Positions 8,985-20,000 of a stretch of DNA of 64,000 bases are shown in pieces. The translations under genes were made by a program, and so were the position numbers. The DNA comes from DAINPP01 sp963667315. GTDB taxonomy: Bacteria; Thermotogota; Thermotogae; MWEM01. The notes under the pieces are model-generated. The model was given only the letters and a program-made list of their open reading frames with translations, had not been told where the DNA came from and ran no database searches. The stretch's first letter is position 1; the number at the start of each line of letters is the position of its first letter. Location of the stretch: positions 868,001 to 932,000 of the forward strand of contig OY763325.1 in the NCBI GenBank assembly GCA_963667315.1, given 5' to 3'.

Positions 8985-10094
8985 ATGGATATGTTTATAC
9001 TCAATCCTCAGCAACTTATTAATGCTGGGATTTCTTATTTGGGAACAGATTATAAATACTTCTTTCTTTCAGGGAAACCGGATGAATTGAATACTATACA
9101 GAAGTTCCTTTCTGGTGTTCTTTCTTTCAGAAGATTTGAGGATAAGGTTTACTTTTATGGCAATTCCTCAGAGTTATCTGATTTTCTCTCAAGACCTACA
9201 GATAATTTAGAATTAAACACCTTAAAAACAAAAATTACATCATATCTTGAAGTAAATATTGATTCGATTTCTTTGCCCGGATCAAGAAAAATATCTTTAG
9301 ATAAACCGTTGATTATGGGGGTAATTAACGCAACTGAAGACAGTTTTTTTTCTGAAAGCAGAGTAATTGATGAAGAGTTTTTTTTCTCCAAAGTTAGCGA
9401 AATGGTAACCATGGGGGTGGATATCATCGATATCGGAGGAGAATCTTCAAGACCCGGATCTCTTCCCGTCTCATCGGAAGAGGAAATCAAAAGGATAGTC
9501 CCTTTGATAAAAAGACTCAGGAAAAGTTTTGATATCCCCATATCTGTCGATACATACAGAATGGAAACTGCGAAGGCCGCTTTTAATGCCGGAGCTGATA
9601 TCATCAATGATATCAGTGGGTTGCAATTTGATGCCGCCATGGCATCTTTCGCAGCGGAAACAAAAATGCCTGTTGTCATCATGCACATCAAGGGGAAACC
9701 TGAAACGATGCAACAAAACCCTTATTATTCAGATGTACTCAAAGAAATGAAAACGTATTTCGAGGAAAGAATACAGTATGCCTTGAAAAACGGAATAAAA
9801 AGGGAAAATTTGATTCTTGATCCCGGGATTGGATTTGGAAAGAGATTGGAAGACAATCTCAGAATATTGAAGAATTTAGACACGTTAAGAGTTTTCGGAC
9901 TTCCATTGTTGTTGGGAACTTCAAGGAAGTCCTTCATAGGGGAGGTGTTAAAACAAAAAAATCCGAAAGACCGTTTATCTGGAACCTTGGGTACAACTGC
10001 ATTGGGGGTGCAGAAAGGTGTAAAGATATTCAGAGTGCACGACGTAAAAGAAAATAGGGAAATTGCGGATTTGGTTTTTAACATCATAAAGTAA
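8985..10094 (+). CDS. folP: Dihydropteroate synthase with N-terminal extension
   Basis: 369 residues. The catalytic TIM barrel starts at about residue 106 (KPLIMGVINATEDSFF) and contains GGESSRPGS, the SVDTYR strand, AGADIINDISG, MHIKGKPETMQ, LDPGIGFGK and GTSRKSFIG, all hallmarks of the enzyme that joins p-aminobenzoate to the pterin pyrophosphate in folate synthesis. The first 100 residues are an extension beyond the usual 270-280-residue enzyme and have no motif I recognise. I choose ATG 8985, with GTGGGGGG 10 bases upstream. It heads a run with murE, murF and mraY, linking folate and peptidoglycan synthesis genes. Confidence 0.92.
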   Translation: MDMFILNPQQLINAGISYLGTDYKYFFLSGKPDELNTIQKFLSGVLSFRRFEDKVYFYGNSSELSDFLSRPTDNLELNTLKTKITSYLEVNIDSISLPGSRKISLDKPLIMGVINATEDSFFSESRVIDEEFFFSKVSEMVTMGVDIIDIGGESSRPGSLPVSSEEEIKRIVPLIKRLRKSFDIPISVDTYRMETAKAAFNAGADIINDISGLQFDAAMASFAAETKMPVVIMHIKGKPETMQQNPYYSDVLKEMKTYFEERIQYALKNGIKRENLILDPGIGFGKRLEDNLRILKNLDTLRVFGLPLLLGTSRKSFIGEVLKQKNPKDRLSGTLGTTALGVQKGVKIFRVHDVKENREIADLVFNIIK

Positions 10095-10150
10095 CCGGTT
10101 TATACCGGATGTGCCTGGGGGGCACAGGAACTTATAGGGGGGTTCTAATT

Positions 10151-11659
10151 ATGATATTAAGAGATGTTATTAGCGTACTGAAGGAAAACAGTCTTCTTGT
10201 AAGCTGTTTTAATATTGATGGAAATCTTGAGATGTCAATTGAAGACATTTCGGTTCATACGAACAATATCGGTAAAAATTCTATTTTTATCTGTAGAAAA
10301 GGGTTTAAATTTGATTCACATGCGTTGATGAAAGAAGCTTATAAAGATGGTGCAGTCGCTTTTCTCGTGGAAAAATCAGTAGATTTTGGACCTGATGCTC
10401 CAATTATCCTTGTCTCTGATACGAGATATGCAGAATCAGTCATCGCATCTGCCATGTTTGGTCATCCGCACAATGCATTAAAGACCTTTGCAGTAACAGG
10501 AACAAACGGCAAAACAACCGTTTCTACCATGATTCACTTTCTTCTCAGCCGACTTGGCTATAAAGGTACGCTTATGGGTACCGTTGAAAATATCATTGTT
10601 GACAGATCCTATGACTCATACAATACAACACCTTCTGCTCTTGAGGTCGTTAAGAACACGAGAGAAACGATTCATAAAGATGGCTCCTTTATCTCAATGG
10701 AAGTTTCCTCACATGCCTTATCGCTTAAAAGAGTTGAAAGTATGCGTTTTGATTATGCAATAATGACAAATATCACACAAGATCACTTGGATTATCACAA
10801 GACGATGGCATCATATATCAGAACAAAATATCATCTGATTGACCTATTAAAGGACGGAGGCACAGCCATTCTTAACGTTGATGATGATTCAATCAGATCA
10901 ATGATTGATGATATTCCCATAGATAAAAAAATTGTAACTTATGGTATGAAAAACGAAGCTTTCAATCCTGATTATTCTGCTGACAACATCGTTGCAGATA
11001 TAGATGGTATTCAATTCGATTTTTATATAAAAAACAAAAAAGTAAAACGGGTTAAAGTACCTATAATAGGTGATTTTAATGTGTATAACGTATTAGCAGT
11101 TCTTTCTGTTCTCGACAAGGAAGGTTGCAACCTGAATCATGTCTTTAAATTTTTACAGTCTTTCAGAGGCGTTCCCGGTAGATTCGAGTACTATTCTCAC
11201 ATAGGTAATGATATCGATCTCGTTGTGGATTTTGCACATACACCTGATGCTTTAGAAAAACTGTTGACCAATTCAAAACGACTATCGAGAAGTCGGGTCA
11301 TTTCAGTTTTTGGTGCCGGGGGAGATTCCGACAAATTAAAACGGCCACTCATGGGAAAGATTGCCTCACATCATTCAGACGTCGTCATTATCACAAGTGA
11401 TAATCCAAAGTCAGAAAAGCCGCTTGATATTATCAAGCAAATTGAATCTGGAATGGACGGAGATACACCTTATTTGCTGGTTGAAGACAGAAAACTGGCG
11501 ATAGAAACAGCGTTAAACTTGGCTAACAAAGGTGATTTAGTTGTACTGGCTGGAAAAGGACATGAAATGTATCAGTATTACGAACACACTTTCTTTCCAC
11601 TCAACGACAGAAACATCGCCTTCCAGATGATAAGAACACTGAAACATCATGCATCATGA
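10151..11659 (+). CDS. murE: UDP-N-acetylmuramoyl-tripeptide synthetase (MurE)
   Basis: 502 residues, cytoplasmic Mur ligase that adds the third amino acid to UDP-MurNAc-dipeptide. Three domains are visible: N-terminal uridine-binding part (1-105), central ATPase with TGTNGKTT near 115 and MEVSSHAL, and a C-terminal domain with DFAHTPDALEKLL and FGAGGDSDKLKRPLMG. The residues that select the incoming amino acid read DNPKSEKP near 416, where diaminopimelate enzymes have DNPR. Start ATG 10151 follows a GGGGGG ribosome site. The 55-base gap after folP holds two short stem-loops (CCGG arms at 10095-10108, GTGCC/GGCAC at 10111-10125). Ends in TGA, with murF starting 9 bases on. Confidence 0.93.
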   Translation: MILRDVISVLKENSLLVSCFNIDGNLEMSIEDISVHTNNIGKNSIFICRKGFKFDSHALMKEAYKDGAVAFLVEKSVDFGPDAPIILVSDTRYAESVIASAMFGHPHNALKTFAVTGTNGKTTVSTMIHFLLSRLGYKGTLMGTVENIIVDRSYDSYNTTPSALEVVKNTRETIHKDGSFISMEVSSHALSLKRVESMRFDYAIMTNITQDHLDYHKTMASYIRTKYHLIDLLKDGGTAILNVDDDSIRSMIDDIPIDKKIVTYGMKNEAFNPDYSADNIVADIDGIQFDFYIKNKKVKRVKVPIIGDFNVYNVLAVLSVLDKEGCNLNHVFKFLQSFRGVPGRFEYYSHIGNDIDLVVDFAHTPDALEKLLTNSKRLSRSRVISVFGAGGDSDKLKRPLMGKIASHHSDVVIITSDNPKSEKPLDIIKQIESGMDGDTPYLLVEDRKLAIETALNLANKGDLVVLAGKGHEMYQYYEHTFFPLNDRNIAFQMIRTLKHHAS

Positions 11660-11668
11660 GGTTTTCCC

Positions 11669-13129
11669 GTGAAGATAAAAAAATTCGCTGAGCTCCTTCA
11701 CGCTTATGGAAACTATGAAACAAAAAAAATAAAAAGTATTTTAAATATATCTGCAAACAGGGAAAAAGAACTTTTTTTTACAACCGATTCAAGAGAAATT
11801 AAAGAAAATTCTGTTTTCATAGCTATTAAAGGCGCTAACACAAATGGTCACAGATATGTAAATGACTGCTTCCTGAAAGGGGCAGTCATTTCAATTGTTG
11901 AAGATTTTGGTGATTACAAAGGACTTTGTTTTAAAGTCAAAAGTTGCATTGATTTTATCAACAAAATCGCATCTGAATATTACGCGGAAATAAAGCCTTA
12001 TACAATTGCATTGACCGGTTCGAATGGTAAAACGACCACAAAAGAGTGGCTCTTTTCTTTATTGAAACATTTTTATGACGAAAGACAAATCTTCTGTAAT
12101 CCTGGAAATAAGAATAGTGAAATTGGACTTCCTGTAGGAATCCTGAATGGATTGGATGAAAAAAAAGAAATAGCTGTTCTTGAGATGGGTATGGCAAAAG
12201 AAGGAGATATTGCTTATCTTAAAGAGAACTACCCGCCGGATTTTTCTCTTCTTCTAAATATAGGAACAGCTCACATAGGGAATACCGGGAGCCTTGAAAA
12301 AACATATGATGAAAAAAGCCGAATATTCTGTGAAAAGAAACCGATATTAATCAACATTTCAGACTCAACCATTGTAAAACATATCGAAAAACTCAATACA
12401 AGTCATAAACTGTATTTTTTCGGATTAGCCAAAGATATGAGAGAGTGTACAAAGGGAATTTATCTGAAAAGATATACCTATTCGCTTGATAATCTTGGTG
12501 AATTATACACTGAAGTTGATATTATAATTTTAAATCCGAAAAATAATATCAGCTTCCAAAAGAGATTAACTTTTAAAGGGCTTTACCATAAAGGCTTATT
12601 GTTGAATCTTTGTGCTGCTTTCACTGCTATTTACATAAAAAAAGAAAATATTTCTTTTCTTCAAAAGGCAGATACACTGATTAAAACGGTTCAAGATAGA
12701 TTCACGATAAAAAAAATTGAAGACAATCTTCTGATCAGTGATTTTTACAATTCAAGCATTGAATCACTTGAATATGCTCTGGAAACGATAAAGAAAATAA
12801 TCGACACAACCACCTATCAAAAGAATATTTGCGTTCTCGGTTCAATAGCTGAGACAGGAAGTTTTAACGAAAAAATCCATGAAAACATTGGTGTTTTATT
12901 AAACAAATACAATGTTAACACCGCTATTCTCTACACAAAGAACAAAGATATTGAGTTCGTTTCACGAAATTATAATAACCAAAAGATTTATTCAGAAGAC
13001 AGTACTGTTATCTCTGATGAAATCGTTGAAAGGATTAAAAGAACAAAGAATACTATTTACCTATTTAAAGCATCAAGAAGTATACAACTTGAGGAGGTGT
13101 ACGAAAATGTTCTGGAGTCTTTTAGTTGA
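11669..13129 (+). CDS. murF: UDP-N-acetylmuramoyl-tripeptide--D-alanyl-D-alanine ligase (MurF)
   Basis: 486 residues. P-loop TGSNGKTTTKEW near 116, then EMGMAKEGDIAYL, NIGTAHIGNTGS and a C-terminal SDFYNSSIESLEYAL block that corresponds to the DxYNANPxS signature of MurF. It ligates D-Ala-D-Ala to complete the pentapeptide precursor. Translation starts at GTG 11669, with GAGG overlapping the murE stop codon. Its last 23 bases overlap mraY, so translation of the three genes is coupled. The C-terminal third is less conserved than usual but no key motif is missing. Confidence 0.9.
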   Translation: MKIKKFAELLHAYGNYETKKIKSILNISANREKELFFTTDSREIKENSVFIAIKGANTNGHRYVNDCFLKGAVISIVEDFGDYKGLCFKVKSCIDFINKIASEYYAEIKPYTIALTGSNGKTTTKEWLFSLLKHFYDERQIFCNPGNKNSEIGLPVGILNGLDEKKEIAVLEMGMAKEGDIAYLKENYPPDFSLLLNIGTAHIGNTGSLEKTYDEKSRIFCEKKPILINISDSTIVKHIEKLNTSHKLYFFGLAKDMRECTKGIYLKRYTYSLDNLGELYTEVDIIILNPKNNISFQKRLTFKGLYHKGLLLNLCAAFTAIYIKKENISFLQKADTLIKTVQDRFTIKKIEDNLLISDFYNSSIESLEYALETIKKIIDTTTYQKNICVLGSIAETGSFNEKIHENIGVLLNKYNVNTAILYTKNKDIEFVSRNYNNQKIYSEDSTVISDEIVERIKRTKNTIYLFKASRSIQLEEVYENVLESFS

Positions 13130-14051
13130 GATAATCACCTCATTGGTTTTATTCACATTTGCTATAGACTTATTTAAAAGAAAAGGAATCGTTCAATATG
13201 TTAGACAGGAAGGGCCTCAGTTACATAATTACAAAGAGGGAACCCCCACTGCCGGTGGAATAATATTTATGTTACTATTTATTCTTTTTTATCTATTTTC
13301 AAACACTCTGGTAAAAAACGAATATTTTCTGGGAATATTATTAGGAAGTGTATTTTTTGGAAGTATTGGTTTAATCGATGATACAATCAGTTTTACCTCT
13401 AAACATTCAAAGGGACTTACTGCAAAAAACAAATTCCTCTTGCAGATTTCGTTTTCAATTCTTTTATACTTCATTCTGACTTTTACAGGAACACTTAGAG
13501 GATCAAGTATCAAGTTGCACGATTTGTCAATCAATCTCGGGTGGTTTTATCCGGTATTTTTTGTTTTATATCTTACGATGTTCTCAAATGCAGTTAATGT
13601 AACAGATGGATTAGACGGATTATCTGGCGGTTGTGCCTTGATTACAGCGGCAGGTATACAGATATTCCTCTGGTTAAGCGGAATAACAGACTTCTCGATG
13701 ATGTTTCTGTCCGGTGCCTTACTGGGTTTTTTATGGTTTAACATAAAACCGGCATCAATATTTATGGGTGACACCGGCTCTTTGGGCCTCGGTGGAATTT
13801 TCGGTATAATAGCCCTTTTAAACGGAGATATCTTAATCATTTCCGGTCTTTCATTGATGTTCATGATAGAAATTTTAAGTGTCGTCATTCAGGTAAGTTC
13901 CTTTAAGCTTTTCAACAGAAGAGTATTCAGGATGAGTCCAATTCATCATCATTTCGAATTACTTGGATGGGAGGAAACCACAGTGGTTCTCCGTTTCTGG
14001 CTCATCAATATCATGGGGGCGGTACTTTCTTTAATAATCGTCCTGATATAA
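13107..14051 (+). CDS. mraY: Phospho-N-acetylmuramoyl-pentapeptide transferase (MraY)
   Basis: 314 residues, about 10 membrane helices. It transfers phospho-MurNAc-pentapeptide to undecaprenyl phosphate, making lipid I at the inner membrane. Motifs: YVRQEGPQLHNYKEGTPTAGG near 30-50, the aspartate pair in GLIDDTISF near 90, NVTDGLDGLSGG near 163, FMGDTGSLGLGG near 219, and the PIHHHFELLGW histidine loop near 276. The start ATG 13107 follows GAGGAGGTG; the longer open frame upstream lies inside murF. The operon ends here at a bidirectional terminator, so the murD/ftsW/murG/murC genes often found next in such clusters are elsewhere (murG and ftsW are found separately in this window). Confidence 0.95.
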   Translation: MFWSLLVEIITSLVLFTFAIDLFKRKGIVQYVRQEGPQLHNYKEGTPTAGGIIFMLLFILFYLFSNTLVKNEYFLGILLGSVFFGSIGLIDDTISFTSKHSKGLTAKNKFLLQISFSILLYFILTFTGTLRGSSIKLHDLSINLGWFYPVFFVLYLTMFSNAVNVTDGLDGLSGGCALITAAGIQIFLWLSGITDFSMMFLSGALLGFLWFNIKPASIFMGDTGSLGLGGIFGIIALLNGDILIISGLSLMFMIEILSVVIQVSSFKLFNRRVFRMSPIHHHFELLGWEETTVVLRFWLINIMGAVLSLIIVLI

Positions 14052-14079
14052 AAAACTCACCATTTAAGGTGAGTTTTTT
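14051..14079. terminator. Bidirectional intrinsic terminator between mraY and addA
   Basis: An 11-base perfect stem (14051-14061 with 14068-14078) around a 6-base loop, A-rich on the left and T-rich on the right, so it works on both strands. The mraY TAA and the addA TAA both overlap the stem. Confidence 0.85.
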
Positions 14080-17050
14080 ATATCTTTTCCTTTCTATTGA
14101 AATCTTTTATTTTTTCTTCCAGATTCAATTCAAATCCAGGATCAGCATCAACTTCTATCACACGGTTATTCTTTAAAAAAAAGATGTACCCTTTTTCAGG
14201 TGACGGTTGACATAATTTTTTCAAACAATACAGGTAAAATTGAATCTGAAAGTTATATTTTTCCCAATTTTCTTTCGAATAACCTGCGAATTTAAAATCC
14301 ATCACTTTCCAAACGCCATTATATCTATAGAGTTTATCAATCGTTCCGGTCAAAATATACTGCTTGAATTTTTTTCTGACAGGAATCTCACTCATCACCT
14401 CTTCAGCATTTTCAAGCTCATTCAGATATTTGTTCCTACTCTCCTTTAACTTTCTGAAAATCACTTTTACAGAAGGTATTAAATCTCGGCTATTGGCATC
14501 GTCTTTTAATAATTGAGTCACCACCCTATCATCAAATTCTCTCATTTTCAAAACACCCAGTTCTTCAAGAACTTTATGAACGGCTATTCCAAGTTTTTTC
14601 CTCGCCTCAGAATCACTATCATCAGAATAATCCTTCAACTCATCACCATCATATTCATTCACAATCTCCTTCACTCTTCTTTCAACAGAATGGAAATCAT
14701 TTTCAGATAATATCGTTGGACTTAAATATTTTTTCCATGGTTTATTTTCAAGATGAAATACAGTTTTGGGGATCAATATCTCCTTTTCATCAATTGGAAA
14801 AATTCGTGAAGAAAAGGTATCCGATTTTTCACCCTTCGACTGATTTAGGGCGTGATTGGAAACGGATGAAACAAATTGAGTCAATGGATTCTCTTCATCA
14901 AAATCCCAATAAACTTCCTTTCCATCTTCCTTGAGAATTTTCCCTTCGATTAGTGATTTACGATAGACAGCATGCTTTTTATTTATCTTAGGTTCCGAAT
15001 AACTTAGGATAAGCTCTTCTTCAGCACGCGTAAATGCAACGTACAAAACACGTTTTTCTTCTTCAAATTCCTTTTCTTTGTCATATAAAAGCATCTTCAT
15101 ATATTCAGACCCGGAATCTTTGGTTTCTTCAGGATCCCTTAAACTCATCCGACCCGATTCATATTCGGTTACAATATACGGCGTAGCAAAAGAAGATTTC
15201 ACATACCCCAATTCTGGCACGATGACAACCGGAAACTCAAGCCCTTTTGACTTATGAATTGTCATGACTCTGACAACATCATTTTTCTCAGTATCGGCTG
15301 ATGCTTCACTTTCGCTTGCGGACTGTGCATTGTCAAGCCTGATAATAAAATTTCTCAACGAAACATTTCCTTCAAATGATTCCGCGAATTCTATAAATTT
15401 CTTCAAGTTGAGCAACCTTTTCTTAGCATTATCAAGTTGTGAAAGTAAGAACTCATACTTAAATTCATTAATGATTTCTTTTATCATTCTCGCAGGAGAT
15501 ATAAGATTTATGCTTTTTCTGAATTTCATTAGAGATTCAAAAAAATATTTCTTTTCCAATTTCGATTCCGAATACAAAGCAAGTGCATTAAATAAAGATT
15601 TCTTGTCATACTTCCTCATCTCAACAAGTTCCGAATCAGAAAAAGGGCTCACATAACTGCGTAACAGAATGATTAAATTCTCCTCATCATGTGGATTATA
15701 AACCGCTTTAACAAATGCTTTTAAAGTAAGTATCTCAGAGGTTCTGAAAAAACCTCTACTCCCGGTAATATAATAGGGTATTTGATATTTTCTGAAGGCA
15801 TCTTCCAATTTATCCACATTTGTCATTCTCCTGAGCAGAATGACAAAATCACTGAATTTTCTTCCATTTTTCAGTTGCATAAGAATGTATTTTGATATCT
15901 GATCACATTCTTCGGAAAAACCGGAAGTGATTGGAAGAAGCTTTACCGGTTGTTCAAGTATGAGGTCGTTTTCGCCATTTAAATGGTCATAGGCAACCGT
16001 AAACAATTTATGCTCATCTTTTTTGAAAACTTTTGAAAAGAAAAGATTAAAAAATTCTATCAAACGTTTATTTGATCTGTAATTTTTAAATAATTCGAAT
16101 TTCTCCTGATCCTTGAATTCCTCCTGTGTCTTGTTAAAAACACTGACATCTGCCCCATTAAATAGATATATCGACTGTTTTGCATCCCCGACGAAAACAA
16201 TCTTATTCGACCCTCTTAAATGATTCACAATTTCTTTCTGTTGCTCATTTGTATCTTGAAATTCATCAACTATAATACATTTAAACCGATTTTGAAGCTT
16301 TTTTCTCAATCCTTCATTATTTAACAAGATTCTTTTCGTCTCAAAAAGTAGTTGATCATAATCATACCTGTTTTCTTTTTTATTCTCTGAATTGTACATA
16401 TCAACGATCTCATTGAAAGCTTCATGAAATACCGGCAGTGATTGAGCTATTCTTTCCCCTGTTTTCTCATCCGCTGTCTTAACATCGAATTTATTTGAAT
16501 AATTAAGCAGATCATATTGTTTTTTCATGATCGCCTCTTCAAAAATGGAAAGCAATTTATCGTATCTGTAGATAATTGCAAGATCACGAAGTTTCTCAAA
16601 ACGTTTAGAACCATCTTGTTCATTGAAATAGTTTCTAATACAATACCTCACTCTTTTTCTTTTTTCACCTTCATCTATGACTTCAAATAAAGGATCTATA
16701 CCAGCCTCGAGAGGAAATTCCCGTAGAAGTCTTGCACAGAAACCATGCATCGTTGAAATCCACGAATAATTCAATTTACTTCTTAATCCTTTAAAATACT
16801 GATTATCTGTTGATCCCTCAGAATGAAGAACGTCTTCAATTCTTTTCATAATACGTTCTTTCATTTCTTTGGCTGCCTTATCTGTAAAAGTGATTGCAAG
16901 AATATTTTTCACATCATAATTCTGTTCATTCAACAATGAAAAATAAAGTTCAACAATTGTCCTTGTTTTACCGGTTCCTGCACCTGCTTTTACAAAAATA
17001 TCCCCGGTAGACTTTATGATTTGATGTTGTTCCTTATTTAGATTGATCAT
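14078..17050 (-). CDS. addA: AddA-type ATP-dependent helicase/exonuclease subunit
   Basis: About 990 residues. Superfamily 1A (UvrD/Rep) helicase with Walker A AGAGTGKT at 22-29, motif II VDEFQDTNEQQ near 268, VFVGDAKQSIYLFNGAD, and motif VI YVAFTRAEEELIL. The last 180 residues are a PD-(D/E)XK nuclease: GTIDKLYRY then VMDFKFAGY near 918 and QIQFYLYCL. Together with AddB it processes double-strand breaks to a recombinogenic end, replacing RecBCD. I choose ATG 17050, preceded by GGTGAT; a GTG at 17065 is possible. It overlaps the end of addB by 17 bases. Shorter than typical Firmicute AddA (about 1200 residues), but no motif is lost. Confidence 0.85.
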   Translation of the reverse strand: MINLNKEQHQIIKSTGDIFVKAGAGTGKTRTIVELYFSLLNEQNYDVKNILAITFTDKAAKEMKERIMKRIEDVLHSEGSTDNQYFKGLRSKLNYSWISTMHGFCARLLREFPLEAGIDPLFEVIDEGEKRKRVRYCIRNYFNEQDGSKRFEKLRDLAIIYRYDKLLSIFEEAIMKKQYDLLNYSNKFDVKTADEKTGERIAQSLPVFHEAFNEIVDMYNSENKKENRYDYDQLLFETKRILLNNEGLRKKLQNRFKCIIVDEFQDTNEQQKEIVNHLRGSNKIVFVGDAKQSIYLFNGADVSVFNKTQEEFKDQEKFELFKNYRSNKRLIEFFNLFFSKVFKKDEHKLFTVAYDHLNGENDLILEQPVKLLPITSGFSEECDQISKYILMQLKNGRKFSDFVILLRRMTNVDKLEDAFRKYQIPYYITGSRGFFRTSEILTLKAFVKAVYNPHDEENLIILLRSYVSPFSDSELVEMRKYDKKSLFNALALYSESKLEKKYFFESLMKFRKSINLISPARMIKEIINEFKYEFLLSQLDNAKKRLLNLKKFIEFAESFEGNVSLRNFIIRLDNAQSASESEASADTEKNDVVRVMTIHKSKGLEFPVVIVPELGYVKSSFATPYIVTEYESGRMSLRDPEETKDSGSEYMKMLLYDKEKEFEEEKRVLYVAFTRAEEELILSYSEPKINKKHAVYRKSLIEGKILKEDGKEVYWDFDEENPLTQFVSSVSNHALNQSKGEKSDTFSSRIFPIDEKEILIPKTVFHLENKPWKKYLSPTILSENDFHSVERRVKEIVNEYDGDELKDYSDDSDSEARKKLGIAVHKVLEELGVLKMREFDDRVVTQLLKDDANSRDLIPSVKVIFRKLKESRNKYLNELENAEEVMSEIPVRKKFKQYILTGTIDKLYRYNGVWKVMDFKFAGYSKENWEKYNFQIQFYLYCLKKLCQPSPEKGYIFFLKNNRVIEVDADPGFELNLEEKIKDFNRKEKI

Positions 17051-20000
17051 ATTTCGGATCACCACACTTTCTCAAAAAACATAATCCCGTTTTTTCCAAA
17101 TCACATCTAAAACAGGAAGTTTCTTCATCCGGATTCAGATTTCCCGAAAACACTCTTTGAATTTTATCAATGATTTCCCTTTCCATTTCTTCGAATGAAA
17201 AAGCTTTTTTCTTATCCGGTTTCCCCCTGTTAAGGATGTAATAAAGATCATTTTCCTCATCATAACTTAAAAAAGCTCCAGAGATCTTTTTTAATTTACT
17301 CTTTATCGGAAGAAAAGCCATCCCAGCTACTGAATTTCCCTTTATCCGTTCTGCATATGCATAAAGCATCAATTGAAAGACATTTTCTTTTTTTGTACTT
17401 CCCTCCGATCTTTTATAATCGTAGATATACATATCCCCGGCAGGGTTCTTATCCACACGATCAATCTTTCCGATTAAATAGATATCAGGATCTTGATAAA
17501 TCTTGATTTCGTCAGATTTCTCAACACTTATTTCAAATTCTGTTGGAAAGAATACCGTATTTTCAAATTTTTCAGGCTCCGGATTCGATAATAAAAGTTT
17601 TGAAGATCTGTACCGGATTAAAAATTCATAGATTAACTTTTTGAAATATTCTAATTCTGCATCAAATAATATCTTATCGGGGTGAAACATTTTTGCCGTG
17701 ATCTCTTTCTCAATATAATCAACAACTTTATCTTCAAAAAGAAGTTTGAAAGCCCTTTCATCAAGATTTTCAAGAAGTTTCTCTTCATTCGAAAGATAAA
17801 GAAACAGCGAATGCAGAACAGAATGAAGAATCTGACCTTCAGTCGCATAATCAAATCCTTCATTATCGTTCTGCGAAAATCTTATTTTTAACAAATATTT
17901 AAAGTAGAATTCTTTAAAACAGCGTCTTAATACACCATATTTCGACGGACTCAACGTATTCCCAAATAGTTCTTTGATCAGCTGTTGATCATCCACTAAA
18001 AAGTGCGATAAATTATTTGCCTTCATCTGATTTACAGATTGTTTGATAAACTCCCAGTCAATATCAAATGCTTCACATATTTCCTCAAATTCACCGGAGT
18101 CCAAATCAATCTTATTTAATTTATCGCTGATAAAATCATGAACCGAATAATCCTCAAACTCGCCAAATCTTGATACATCGATATGGTGCTTGCTTTCATC
18201 TTGAAGTCCACTTTCAAGATTTAAAAATCTATCTATGTAAAAAGATCTGATTAAGGGATTACCTGAAATATCACCCATCGGATATATCATAATTATTTTT
18301 TCGTTTGTATTCTTAACTGATAAGATAAAGTTTCTTTCCTCTCTTTGTATTGCGGAATCCTGTAAAGAAACACCATCTATTGAGAAGTACTCATAAATTT
18401 TATTGATACCGGTTTTTGGATACCTTCCATCAAGCATATCAACATATATTTTTATATCTTTATTTCTATATCTTGAAGCTTCCAGATCCATGATCATGCA
18501 TCGATTCTCAATAAATGAACTACTGTGAAAACTTTTATTTTGAAGCAGAAGGTTCAGATATTTCCAATATTCAGTAGGATTAACCAGAACTTGTTCATCC
18601 TTTTTCATCACGATAAAATACTTTTTAAGTTCAACGATAATGTTATCAAAAAACCCTTTGACGGCAATCTGTTCAAATTCAGCATCGGATACCATATGCT
18701 TTCCTTCAAGTAAAAGGTGTTGTTTTTTAAAATATTCCTCATAGACTTCAACAGGTACTTTTCTAGACGAACCAAACATCTCACGCAAAGCGTTGAAAGT
18801 ATTACGGATAATTATTTCAGCCTGCGCTGCATGTTGATAATCCCTTTCTATTTCCTCAGCCTCATTATATTGTTCATCGATTATATTTGAAAGGGACATC
18901 AATCTTTCCTGTAAAAAAGATTTATATCTCCTTATTTTTGATAACCACTCATTTTTTCTGCTTTTGAAACTAGTGTGATAGTATTTTTGATTATACTGCC
19001 TGTTCCCATAAGCAAGCCCTGCCTTTTCAAAAACCTTTTCAAATTCGGCGAACGAAAGTTCTTCTAATCCAACGTATCCTGACTCAATATAACTTAATAA
19101 CAATTCCGGATCAAATCCACTGTAATAAACTTTGAAGGGTAATATTAATCGATTAATATTAATACTCTCAAGGATTGGAACATCTCCTTCAAATCTGAAA
19201 GGTATACCGTATTTATCAAAAGCATCAGCGATGAGTTTCCCTGATTTGTTTATATCCCGTGTGATAACGGCAATATGATCTAATTCTTTTTTTTGTTTCA
19301 CAACCAATTCTTTAATAAGTGATGCTGTCAACATTATCTGCTCATGTGGATTACGTACCTCGGCAATTTTAAATGGATATTCAACTTCCTCATAAGTTTC
19401 GAAGGATTCTGCTTCGAAAGCATCACACATCATATTGATCTTATTAGGAACGACCTTCTCTATCAATATATCAATAACATTTTCGCTTGTATTATAGTTA
19501 CGTGATTTACACAGTTTTATAAACTCCTCAAAAGAAGATTCCGTAACATTGTAAAATTTATCGGAAGGTATTGTAATGTAACTTTCCTCAAAACATCCGG
19601 TGAAAATAGCCAGAAAATTTCGAACAAGATTTGACAGATCATCAAAACCATCAACAAAAAGAATTCTTTTTTTGGGATTCCCCGAATATTGACCATCTTG
19701 TATCAAGTTAGACAATAATCTGTACGCATCGTATGTTGAATACATGTTTTTAGATCGAAGCATAGTTTCAAATTTCGCATAAATCCCAATGAATTCCTTT
19801 ATCAGCTCATCTTCAACCATTTGGATTTCTCCCAATAATCTGTCGACAGAATACTCATTGACAACACTATAATAAGTCATGAATAATTCGACAATCCCAT
19901 TACCGCTTTTGAGCAAATCATTCATATTGCTGTTATCTTCTATTACATCAAGCACAAGAGCCGCTAACATACTATTGTCAACATGTATCTTATCTTTAAG

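Noticed and set aside
15264..15656. Plus-strand 130-residue ORF antisense to addA
   Set aside because: Antisense shadow; the minus strand carries the helicase motifs through the same region.
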